A DNA stretch of 64,000 bases. Origin: Salaquimonas pukyongi (GTDB taxonomy: Bacteria; Pseudomonadota; Alphaproteobacteria; Rhizobiales; Rhizobiaceae). A program made the translations under genes and the position numbers. Positions 54,454-62,791 of the stretch are shown piece by piece. The number at the start of each line of letters is the position of its first letter. Within the stretch, counting starts at the first letter, position 1. Below the pieces are notes generated by a model that saw only the letters and a program-made list of their open reading frames with translations, was not told where the DNA came from and did no database searches. The DNA is taken from positions 2,955,001 through 3,019,000 of the forward strand of contig NZ_CP019044.1 in the NCBI RefSeq assembly GCF_001953055.1, written 5' to 3'.

Positions 54454-55203
54454 TTACTCCCGGTTCCCCAGGAAGTGCAACAGGAACATGAACAGGTTGA
54501 TGAAGTCGAGATACAGGTTCAGCGCACCCATGATAGCGGCGCGGCCCATCATCGTCTCGTCATGGGCAACATGGTCGTACATGCTCTTGATCTTCTGGGT
54601 ATCCCAGGCCGTCAGTCCTGCAAACACCAGCACGCCAATCGCCGAGATGGCGAATTGCAGCGCGCTCGACTGCAGGAAGATGTTGACCACCATGGCGATG
54701 ATCAGGCCGAACAGGCCCATGATCATGAACGATCCCATGGCGGAAAGGTCCCGCTTGGTGGTGTAGCCGTACAGGCTCAGCGCACCAAAGGCGGCAGCCG
54801 TGACGAAGAAGGTCTGGGTGATCGACGTCGCTGTGAAGACGAGGAAGATCGTCGACAGCGAAATGCCGACCAGGGCGGAGTAAATCCAGAAGGTCGTCTG
54901 CGCTGCGGCAACGCTCATCTTGTTGATGCGGAAACTGAGGAAGAAGACCAGCGCCAGCGGGGCCAGCATGACAACCCATTTCAACGGGCTGGTGTATAGC
55001 GTGGCGCCAAGCGCGGTCAGCTGGCCATCGGAAACCGCCAGGTTGAACGTTCCCAGCGCGGCAATGCCCGTAACGGCCAGTGCCAGGGCCATGTAGTTGT
55101 AGACCCGCAGCATGTAGGCACGCAGGCCTTGGTCAATCTCCGCTCCGGCAGTCTGGCCCGTAACAGAGCCATTGCGCAGCGGATTGTCGCGATAGTCAGC
55201 CAT
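54454..55203 (-). CDS. Bax inhibitor-1 / YccA family membrane protein
   Basis: This 249-residue inner-membrane protein has seven hydrophobic helices and the family segment near the end, GALNLYLDFINLFMFLLHF, together with TAWDTQKIKSMYD. E. coli YccA is an inhibitor of FtsH, and BsYetJ is a calcium channel. The N-terminal tail is hydrophilic (MADYRDNPLRNGSV). It is a single gene, with its own terminator at 54404-54431. Confidence 0.93.
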   Translation of the reverse strand: MADYRDNPLRNGSVTGQTAGAEIDQGLRAYMLRVYNYMALALAVTGIAALGTFNLAVSDGQLTALGATLYTSPLKWVVMLAPLALVFFLSFRINKMSVAAAQTTFWIYSALVGISLSTIFLVFTATSITQTFFVTAAAFGALSLYGYTTKRDLSAMGSFMIMGLFGLIIAMVVNIFLQSSALQFAISAIGVLVFAGLTAWDTQKIKSMYDHVAHDETMMGRAAIMGALNLYLDFINLFMFLLHFLGNRE

Positions 55204-55373
55204 CTAATAAGTCTCCTCTTGAGGTGGCTTATGGTTGATCATTTCCGGACAGGGCCGGTTTGCAAGGAATATGACCCTTCAAGGGTCGCCATTCAAGAGC
55301 ATGAAGACAAATCTTTGCGGCATTGCCGTGGCGGCACCAAGCCGGGTCAAAGCCCGGTTTGTACAGGCACTGC

Positions 55374-58022
55374 CTACAGTTCCCGCAAGACCGGCGCCGC
55401 CTTGCGGCCCAAAATGCGCCAGGTGCCGATCAGGCCGAAACCGACCGTCATCATCAGCGCGGCAAGGACGGTGAAACCGGCCACTGCCGGATCGAACGTG
55501 TAGGAAAACTCCATGATCCTTGAAACCACGAACCAGGCTGCCGCCGATCCTGCCGCAAGGGCGAAAACAGCGGTTACCAGGCCCAAAATGGCATATTCAT
55601 AGACAAAGGCACGCACCAGCCGCCCACGGGTCGCACCCAGCGTCTTCAGCACGACGGCATCGTGCACCCGTGCCCGGTTGCCCGCTGCCAGTGCACCGCC
55701 CAGCACCAAAACGGATGCAATCAGCGCCACGGCGGCGGCAGACCGGATGGCCGTTGCAAGCTGACCTATCAGCCGGTTGACCGTATCGAGCGCCTCGCGC
55801 ACCCGTACCGTGGTGACAGCAGGGTATTGTGCGGCAATGGCGCGGACAATCGCCCCGTCCCGTGCATCAAGTGCAGTGCGTTCTTCAGCGTCCTGTGCGA
55901 CGTTATCCTCCAGCGTCAGCGTCGCCAGATGGGCGTGCGGTGCGCCGGCGAAGGTGTTGGGCGAAAACACCATGACGAAATTGATCGCCAGGGTCTCCCA
56001 TTCGACATTTCTGAGCGAGGCAATGCGGGCGGTGATGTTTCGCCCAAGCACGTTGACGGTTACCGGATCGCCCACATCAAGACCGAGTTCGCCTGCTTCC
56101 TCGGCGGAAAAGGATACAAGCGGCTCGCCATCATAGTCCTCAGGCCACCACGTGCCCTTGGACAGGGTTGAATTCTCCGGAATGTTCCTTGCATAGGTTA
56201 TGCCCCGGTCGCCGCGCAGTACCCAGCCCCCTTCCGAGCCGACAGGATAGTTCTCGGTACGGATGCCCCGCAACTCGGTAATCCTGCCGCGCAGCATGGG
56301 CACCGAAAAGACCTTTCCGTCCGGGGCAAGGCCGCTCAGCAGCGTTTCAAACGCATCCTTCTCGCCATTTTGGATGTCGACAAAGAAGAAGTCCGGCGCC
56401 CTTTCCGGCAGATTGTCGCTGACCTGGCGGCGCAGATTGCCGTCAATCAGCGCCAGCGCGACCAGGAGTGCAAGCCCCAGTCCGAGCGACAGGACGACCG
56501 AGGGAGTCAGCGCGCCTGGCCGGTGGATATTGGCAACCGCCATGCGCAGCTCGGTCGAGCGGGCATGGGGCATCGACTTCGCGCCCAGCTGAATGAGCAG
56601 GGCGACCACACGCAACAACACAAAGGCAAAGGCAATCGCGCCCACAAAAACGCTGGCAATATAGCGGTTTTCGGAGGTGAGGATGGCAAGCCCCACAAGA
56701 AGGGCGACGCAGGCCGCCAGCGCAAGCAAATAGCCTGCTTTCGGCCATCCCCCAAAATCAATGCCGCCCTGCCCGCGGAAAAGATCGGTCGCCGGCACTT
56801 CGCGCGCAATGGCAAGCGGCCAGATGGCAAAGACCAGAGCGGTCAAAAAGCCATAAATGGCGCCGGCAACGAGTGGCCCCGCAGCAAGGGAAGATGATTG
56901 CGGAAGAGGCAATACGCCGGCAAGCGCCCAGCCGGCAAGCGCCGGCATCAGCGCGCCGAGCGCAAGGCCGATCAATATGCCGCCCGCCGCAATCAGCAGG
57001 ATCTGCACCAGATAGACATTGAAGATGAAACCGCCGGGCGCCCCGAGCGACTTGAACGTCGCAATCACCGGCCGTTTGGCTTCCAGAAACGCGCGCACCG
57101 CATTGGCAACGCCTACCCCGCCGACGATGAGGGCCGTCAGCCCGACCAGGGTGAGGAAATCGGAAAACCGTTCGATGTTGCGCGAAAGCGCAGGCGCGGC
57201 ATTTTCCCGCGAGCGCAAGCGCCATCCGGCATCGGGAAAGCGTTCTCGCGCCTGTTCGGCAAAGCGTTTCACATTGGCGGGTGAAGCGTCGTCGAAACGA
57301 ACCCGCCAGGTATGGCGAACCAGCGAACCGGGTTTGACCAGATCGGCAGCCTTGAGCGCCTCCATCGACATCAAGACGCGGGGCCCGAAGCCGAAATTTT
57401 CTCCCAAGCGATCCGGCTCCGAAACGATACCATCGCTGATGGTGAATTCCGCCGCTCCCAATTTCAACTGGTCGCCGGTCTGAAGGCCCAGCCGCTCGCC
57501 CAGCAGGCCTTCCATGGCGATTGCCCTGCCGCCCAACTCCTCCGCAGTAATCGAGCCGGCCTCTCCTTCGAGGGTGCCGTATAGCGGATAGGCATCATCG
57601 ACCGCCTTCAACTCGACCAGCGTCTGATCGGATCCATCCAGCTTGCGGGCCATGGTGCGCAGCGTGGTGGATTTCGTGACGGCTCCATAGCTTTCAAGGA
57701 ACGCCAATTGCTGGGGATCAAGCTCGCGCTGAACCAGCGAGGCAGAGACATCTCCACCCAGAATTTTCTGGCCTTCTTCCGCGATCCCGCTGGTGATCGA
57801 TCCGGCGACGGAATTGACACCGGAAATGGCCGCCACGCCAAGCGCGATACAGGTCAGGAAGACATAAAACCCCCGCAATCCGCCACGCAGCTCCCGCATT
57901 GCAAAGCGCAAGGCAAGCAGGAACCCTGCAGAACCGGCGGCAGCCTGCCCGGCATCCACAGAACCCTGATCCTGAGCGCTTTGCCCCTGAGCGGGAGCAG
58001 TGTCGGCGGTGCGGGCGTCCAT
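55374..58022 (-). CDS. FtsX-like ABC transporter permease (YbbP type)
   Basis: This 882-residue protein has about ten membrane helices in two FtsX domains with large periplasmic (MacB-like) loops between the first helix and the middle helices. The closing segment is TWRILGRKAAPVLREL. The N-terminal 40 residues are Ala/Gln-rich and precede the first helix. With its ATPase it forms a YbbA-YbbP-like complex, perhaps acting on envelope lipids or lipoproteins. ATG overlaps the ATPase stop (TGATG), so they are coupled. Confidence 0.92.
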   Translation of the reverse strand: MDARTADTAPAQGQSAQDQGSVDAGQAAAGSAGFLLALRFAMRELRGGLRGFYVFLTCIALGVAAISGVNSVAGSITSGIAEEGQKILGGDVSASLVQRELDPQQLAFLESYGAVTKSTTLRTMARKLDGSDQTLVELKAVDDAYPLYGTLEGEAGSITAEELGGRAIAMEGLLGERLGLQTGDQLKLGAAEFTISDGIVSEPDRLGENFGFGPRVLMSMEALKAADLVKPGSLVRHTWRVRFDDASPANVKRFAEQARERFPDAGWRLRSRENAAPALSRNIERFSDFLTLVGLTALIVGGVGVANAVRAFLEAKRPVIATFKSLGAPGGFIFNVYLVQILLIAAGGILIGLALGALMPALAGWALAGVLPLPQSSSLAAGPLVAGAIYGFLTALVFAIWPLAIAREVPATDLFRGQGGIDFGGWPKAGYLLALAACVALLVGLAILTSENRYIASVFVGAIAFAFVLLRVVALLIQLGAKSMPHARSTELRMAVANIHRPGALTPSVVLSLGLGLALLVALALIDGNLRRQVSDNLPERAPDFFFVDIQNGEKDAFETLLSGLAPDGKVFSVPMLRGRITELRGIRTENYPVGSEGGWVLRGDRGITYARNIPENSTLSKGTWWPEDYDGEPLVSFSAEEAGELGLDVGDPVTVNVLGRNITARIASLRNVEWETLAINFVMVFSPNTFAGAPHAHLATLTLEDNVAQDAEERTALDARDGAIVRAIAAQYPAVTTVRVREALDTVNRLIGQLATAIRSAAAVALIASVLVLGGALAAGNRARVHDAVVLKTLGATRGRLVRAFVYEYAILGLVTAVFALAAGSAAAWFVVSRIMEFSYTFDPAVAGFTVLAALMMTVGFGLIGTWRILGRKAAPVLREL

Positions 58023-58774
58023 CAGGCAGCTTTCCTTCCGCCGTCAGGCAGAATGCGGCCCGAGGAAACCCGTATCATGCGGTCACAGCGCTTCGCCAGA
58101 TTGGCATCATGGGTTACCAGCAAAAGCGTCGCCCCGCGCTCTTTCTGCTTTGCAAACAGAAGATCGGCAATCTGGTCGCCTGTCCTGCGGTCCAGATTGC
58201 CGGTCGGTTCGTCCGCTACGATCAGGCGCGGCGAAGGTGCCAGCGCCCTGGCAATCGCAACGCGCTGCTGCTCCCCGCCGGACATCTGGCCGGGATAGTG
58301 GTGGAGCCGGCCTCCAAGACCCACTGCCTCAAGTTCAAGCGTTGCCTTTTCGAAAGCCTCCCCGTCTCCGGCAAGTTCCAGAGGCACGGCAACGTTTTCA
58401 AGCGCCGTCATGTTGGGAATGAGGTGAAAGGACTGGAAGACAATGCCGATATTGCGCCCGCGAAAGGCGGCCAGCGCATCCTCGCTCTTGCCGGAGAGAT
58501 CTTCTCCCGCCACCTCAACCACGCCGCTGTCGGCTCTTTCGAGCCCGCCCAGGACCATCAGCAGCGTCGACTTGCCGGAACCCGACGGCCCGACAATGCC
58601 GGCCGATTCCCCCTGCGCCACATCAAGGTCGATTTCCTTGAGCACGTGAACCTTGGAGGCGGCATCGCCCAGGGTAAGATCGACCTTGCGCAGCCGGATG
58701 GCGGGCGCAGCAACGGTATTTGGCCGGTTGGAGAATTTGGCGGTTGTTTTCGCTGGGGCTGGATTTTTGGCCAC
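58022..58774 (-). CDS. ABC transporter ATP-binding protein (YbbA/LolD type)
   Basis: This 250-residue ATPase has Walker A GPSGSGKSTLL, signature MSGGEQQRVAIARAL and Walker B LIVADEPTGNLD. The ASKVHVLKEIDLDV opening fits the LolD/MacB group. I prefer a GTG start at 58772-58774, preceded by GGAG five bases away; a longer frame from 58870 adds 32 residues. The permease gene follows at once, and the divergent neighbour is tesA, the same trio as ybbA-ybbP-tesA in E. coli. Confidence 0.93.
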   Translation of the reverse strand: MAKNPAPAKTTAKFSNRPNTVAAPAIRLRKVDLTLGDAASKVHVLKEIDLDVAQGESAGIVGPSGSGKSTLLMVLGGLERADSGVVEVAGEDLSGKSEDALAAFRGRNIGIVFQSFHLIPNMTALENVAVPLELAGDGEAFEKATLELEAVGLGGRLHHYPGQMSGGEQQRVAIARALAPSPRLIVADEPTGNLDRRTGDQIADLLFAKQKERGATLLLVTHDANLAKRCDRMIRVSSGRILPDGGRKAA

Positions 58775-58922
58775 GATAACTCCATTTGGGAGAAACGACC
58801 CCGGCACGGGATCAACATTTGCAATGCGGAATCTACATTTCCAATGTGGGATTGCTGCGCCGGTTTTCAAACCATTCGGCGAAGATCACACTTGAAGCTT
58901 CATAACAGAAAGACCGCCCGGT

Positions 58923-59600
58923 ATGTCACGTGAACGATTGGTAATGTCATCCGCGCCCATGCGGGCGGCATTGCTGGTAGCCCTTCTGGCGCCATTCTGT
59001 CTCATGCTCGCGATGATGATGCCGCTGCCGGCAAAGGCCCAGGAACCCGTCCGCATTGTTTTTCTCGGCGACAGCCTGACGGCAGGGTTCGGCCTGGGTC
59101 CGGGTGAAGCCTATGTCGAGCGGCTTGGCGCAATGCTGAAGGAAAAGGGGCTGTCCGTTGAAATCGTCAATGCCGGGGTTTCGGGAGACACCACCGCAGG
59201 TGGCCTGTCCCGGCTCGACTGGTCGGTGTCCGATGGCACCAAAGGTGTTGTGCTGGCGCTCGGCGGCAACGACGCCCTGCGCGGCATTCCCGTCGAGGAA
59301 ACCCGCAACAATCTTGCAACCGCCATTGAAACGCTGAAAGCGCGCGGCATCGCCGTTCTGCTTGCCGGAATGCTGAGCCCGCCCAGCATGGGCGAAGACT
59401 ATGAAAAGGCCTTCAACGCCATCTATGGCGACCTGGCGCAGCAATACGATGTCGCCTTCCATCCGTTTCTTCTCGACGGCGTTGCCGCCGAGGCAGCCCT
59501 CAATCAGGACGACGGCATCCACCCCAATGCGCAGGGCATGCAGGTCATTGCCAAACGCCTGCTGCCGGCGGTCGAAGCCTTTGTGCGCAATCTTCAATAA
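58923..59600 (+). CDS. tesA: Arylesterase/lysophospholipase TesA-like (GDSL)
   Basis: This 225-residue exported hydrolase has a signal peptide (hydrophobic stretch to AKAQEP, about 40) and an SGNH fold: GDSLT with Ser51, NAGVSGDT, GGND, and the D197-G-I-H200 pair. It should cleave acyl esters or thioesters in the periplasm. Starts at 58923 or 58944 are both possible. It diverges from the ABC transporter genes. Confidence 0.94.
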   Translation: MSRERLVMSSAPMRAALLVALLAPFCLMLAMMMPLPAKAQEPVRIVFLGDSLTAGFGLGPGEAYVERLGAMLKEKGLSVEIVNAGVSGDTTAGGLSRLDWSVSDGTKGVVLALGGNDALRGIPVEETRNNLATAIETLKARGIAVLLAGMLSPPSMGEDYEKAFNAIYGDLAQQYDVAFHPFLLDGVAAEAALNQDDGIHPNAQGMQVIAKRLLPAVEAFVRNLQ

Positions 59601-59781
59601 AACACCGGTGAGTGTCTGTCTTGCGGATTGGTGATTTGCCGTCACCGTATTTTCATTTGGAGCAGGGCAGAAAACGTGATTCCATGAAGCGGCGATTCGC
59701 GGCCTGCCGCCTCGTGCGGCCTGACGTCAAAATGCCGGCCCTTCGGGAGTGCCGTGTGAGTTGCAGGCGGGGAGTATTGTC

Positions 59782-60402
59782 ATGCCCAGACTGTTTGCCG
59801 CGCTGCGCCTGCCACCTTCCATTGCCATGCAATTATCGCTCCTGCGCGGCGGCCTTAACGGTGCACGCTGGATCGACACGGAGAACTTTCACATCACCCT
59901 GGCCTTTTTCGGCGATATCGACCGCCACATCGCAAACGACCTGGCGTTGGCGCTCGGCGGCATAGACCGCCACGCTTTCGACCTTCGCATCGATCGGCTT
60001 GACGCCTTCGGCAATGGCAAGCCACGGGCGCTGTATGCCCGCATCGAGCCGGTAGCGGCGCTGATGGAACTGCAGTCGGAAATCGAACGCCTTGCCAAAC
60101 GCCATGGCGTGCCACCCGACCGGCGCAAGTTTCTGCCCCATGTGACACTTGCAAGGCTCAAGGGGACGGCGCCCCATGAAGTGGCCCACTTCATCCATTC
60201 GCGCGGCGGCTATACCTCACCTTCCTTTGCCGTTGACCGTTTCGACCTGCTCTCATCGAAGGCCTCTATTGGCGGCGGACCCTATATCACCGAAGAACAC
60301 TACCCCCTCAATGACGTTTCCGGCGGCGCGGACGCGCCAGGCCAAAACGGCGCATATGGCTATACCGGGGCGGTCATGGGATATTCCGCCGGATCGCGCT
60401 AG
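59782..60402 (+). CDS. thpR: RNA 2',3'-cyclic phosphodiesterase ThpR
   Basis: This 206-residue protein of the 2H phosphoesterase family has two HxT motifs: H37-I-T39-L and H120-V-T122-L, on both sides of a symmetric fold. It opens 2',3'-cyclic phosphates in RNA, and was once called 2'-5' RNA ligase. GGGGAG is eight bases before the ATG at 59782. The last 35 residues are Gly-rich. Its stop overlaps the end of the convergent ispZ gene by four bases. Confidence 0.93.
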   Translation: MPRLFAALRLPPSIAMQLSLLRGGLNGARWIDTENFHITLAFFGDIDRHIANDLALALGGIDRHAFDLRIDRLDAFGNGKPRALYARIEPVAALMELQSEIERLAKRHGVPPDRRKFLPHVTLARLKGTAPHEVAHFIHSRGGYTSPSFAVDRFDLLSSKASIGGGPYITEEHYPLNDVSGGADAPGQNGAYGYTGAVMGYSAGSR

Positions 60403-61028
60403 GCTGAATCTTCCTCTTCCAGCGTCTCCAGGGAATGGCGCTGGATCAGCGGATATTGAAACAGCATGAAGACAATGGTCATGGGCATGGTCGCCCAGAC
60501 CTTGAAATTGACCCAGAAATCGCTGGAAAAATTGCGCCACACCACTTCATTGGCAAGCGCCAGAAAGAAGAAGAAGCAGGCCCAGCGGAAGGTCAGCTTC
60601 GTCCAGCCCTCGTCATCGAGCTGAAACGGCCCCTCGAACAGCAGTTTCAGCAGCGGTTTGCCGAAGACATACAGGCCGATGAACAGCGCGCTGCCAAACA
60701 GGATGTTGACGATGGTCGGCTTCATCTTGATGAAGGTTTCATCCTGAAGATACAGTGTCAGCCCGCCGAAGATGAACACCATGACGGCAGTGATCAGCGG
60801 CATGACGGCCAGACGCCGTTCCCATATCCATGTCAGGGTCAGGGAGATTGCCATGGCAACCATGAAAGCTGCCGTGCCGACGAAAATCTTGCCGCCCAGT
60901 GCCTTGAGCGCGGGAAAGGCTGCGGCCAGTTCCTCGCCATAGGTATTGGCGAGAAAGAACACCACCAGCGGCCCCATTTCCAGCGCCAGCTTGGTCCCCT
61001 GGCTCAGTTTCCGTTTTTCGTCAGCCAT
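60399..61028 (-). CDS. ispZ: Inner membrane septation protein A (IspZ/YciB)
   Basis: This 209-residue membrane protein of the YciB family has five to six helices. Typical segments are LEMGPLVVFFLANTYG at the start, KPTIVNILFGSALFIG in the middle and RWACFFFFLALANEVVWR. YciB affects septation and envelope stability. It lies 20 bases after ftsY on the same strand, as in other Hyphomicrobiales. Confidence 0.93.
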   Translation of the reverse strand: MADEKRKLSQGTKLALEMGPLVVFFLANTYGEELAAAFPALKALGGKIFVGTAAFMVAMAISLTLTWIWERRLAVMPLITAVMVFIFGGLTLYLQDETFIKMKPTIVNILFGSALFIGLYVFGKPLLKLLFEGPFQLDDEGWTKLTFRWACFFFFLALANEVVWRNFSSDFWVNFKVWATMPMTIVFMLFQYPLIQRHSLETLEEEDSA

Positions 61029-61048
61029 CCATTTGGTTCCAATACGGT

Positions 61049-62782
61049 CTATGCTTCATCTTCACGCGGCAGGCCGGCAATCGACCGGGCAAATTCCCGC
61101 GCCTCGAAGGGTTCCAGATCCTCGACCTGCTCACCGACGCCGACAAAATAGACCGGCAATTTGTGCTTGGCCGATATCGCCACCAGAATGCCGCCGCGCG
61201 CGGTTCCATCGAGTTTGGTCATGACAAGACCGTTGACACCGGCAATATCCTTGAAGATTTCCACCTGGTTAAGCGCATTCTGGCCGGTGGTGGCATCGAG
61301 CGTCAGCAACACGGTATGGGGCGCGGACGGGTCCTGCTTCTTCAGCACGCGAACGATCTTTTCCAGTTCCGCCATCAGTTCGGTCTTGTTCTGCAGCCGG
61401 CCGGCGGTATCCATCAGCATGACGTCGCGCCGTTCCTTGCGGGTTTCCGCCCAGGCATCGAAGGCAAGACCGGCAGCATCCGACCCGAGCGGCCGTGACA
61501 ACACCGGAGACATGGTGCGCTCGCCCCATATCTTCAACTGCTCGATGGCGGCAGCCCTGAAGGTATCGCCTGCAACCAGCGTGGTCGAAAAACCGGCATC
61601 ATAAAGCTTTGATGCCAGCTTGCCGATCGTCGTCGTCTTGCCGGAACCATTGACGCCGACGACGAGAATGACATGCGGCTGGTGTTCGAGGTCCAGATCG
61701 AGATCGACGGCGACCGGATCGAGGATTTTCTCGATTTCGTCGGCCATGATCTCGCGAACCTCTTCATCGGTGACGGTCTTGCCGAATTTCTGCGCCGAAA
61801 GCGCATCGGTAATGTTCATCGCCGTTTCAACGCCCAGATCGGCCTGAATTAGAATGTCCTCGAGATCCTGTAGCGTGTCATCGTCCAGCTTGCGGTTGGT
61901 GAAGACCTGGGAGATGTTCTCCTTCAGCTGGTTTGAAGAGCGCGACAAGCCCTTGGAGAGGCGCTTCAGCCAGCTTTCGCGGCGCGCTTGCTGTTCGTCT
62001 TCCTCCGGTTCGGGCTCAGGCTCTTTTTTTGCCTTGCGCTCGGTGAGCGTGATCTTGCTGTCCTCGATCTCAAGCGCTTCGGGCGGCGGTGCAACAACCC
62101 CGTCCTCGTCAAAAGCAGGCTCAAGATCGGGATCGCCTGCCGCATCGAACTCCGCATCGCCTTCATCCGGCTCTTCATCCAGGCCCTCATCGGGCCCGGG
62201 CCCGGAAGCGGCATCATCCTCTGCGTCTTCCAGGCTTTCTTCGGCGGCCTTTTTTGCAGCAGCGGCGAGGGCTGCCTGTTCTGCTTCAAGCCTTGCAGCC
62301 TCCTCTGCAGCTTCAGCTTCCTCGGCTGCCTTCCTTTCAGCAGCTTCTTTCCCGGCTTTCGCCCTGGCGGCCTTTTGCGCCTTCTGGGTTTTGGCCTTTT
62401 CAGCTGCAGCCTTCTTCTCGGCGGCAGCGCGTTCCTTTGCTACTTTTTCCTTTGCAGCCTTTTCAGCTTTCGCCGCCTTGTCAGTGGCGGCCTTTTCCTC
62501 TTTTGCCTTTTTTTCAGCTTCCGCCTTGGCCTGTTTTTCGGCAGCAGCTTTGTCGGCAGCTTCCGCTTTCTTGAGCGCAGCTTCTTCTGCCTTTTTCTTT
62601 GAGGCGGCCTCTTTCCCGGCTTTTGCCTTTGCTTTCTCCGCAGCCTCAGCAAGCTTCGCAGCTTCGGCAGCTTCCGCCTCCGCCGCGGCATCTGCATCGG
62701 GCGCTTCGTCGTCCGCCTTCTTGCGGCCAAAGCCGAAGGAGAAGATACGCTTTAAAAGGCCGGGCTTTTTTTCTTCCGTCAT
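61049..62782 (-). CDS. ftsY: Signal recognition particle receptor FtsY
   Basis: FtsY receives SRP-ribosome complexes at the inner membrane. The 577-residue protein has a very long N-terminal A domain (about 1-270) made of Ala/Lys/Glu-rich, probably coiled-coil and then acidic sequence, followed by the NG GTPase domain: G1 GVNGSGKTTTIGKL, DTAGRLQNK and TKLDGTARGG. The N-terminal domain is for membrane and translocon binding. mtaB precedes it by nine bases and ispZ follows. Confidence 0.96.
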   Translation of the reverse strand: MTEEKKPGLLKRIFSFGFGRKKADDEAPDADAAAEAEAAEAAKLAEAAEKAKAKAGKEAASKKKAEEAALKKAEAADKAAAEKQAKAEAEKKAKEEKAATDKAAKAEKAAKEKVAKERAAAEKKAAAEKAKTQKAQKAARAKAGKEAAERKAAEEAEAAEEAARLEAEQAALAAAAKKAAEESLEDAEDDAASGPGPDEGLDEEPDEGDAEFDAAGDPDLEPAFDEDGVVAPPPEALEIEDSKITLTERKAKKEPEPEPEEDEQQARRESWLKRLSKGLSRSSNQLKENISQVFTNRKLDDDTLQDLEDILIQADLGVETAMNITDALSAQKFGKTVTDEEVREIMADEIEKILDPVAVDLDLDLEHQPHVILVVGVNGSGKTTTIGKLASKLYDAGFSTTLVAGDTFRAAAIEQLKIWGERTMSPVLSRPLGSDAAGLAFDAWAETRKERRDVMLMDTAGRLQNKTELMAELEKIVRVLKKQDPSAPHTVLLTLDATTGQNALNQVEIFKDIAGVNGLVMTKLDGTARGGILVAISAKHKLPVYFVGVGEQVEDLEPFEAREFARSIAGLPREDEA

Positions 62783-62791
62783 CCTGTTTCC

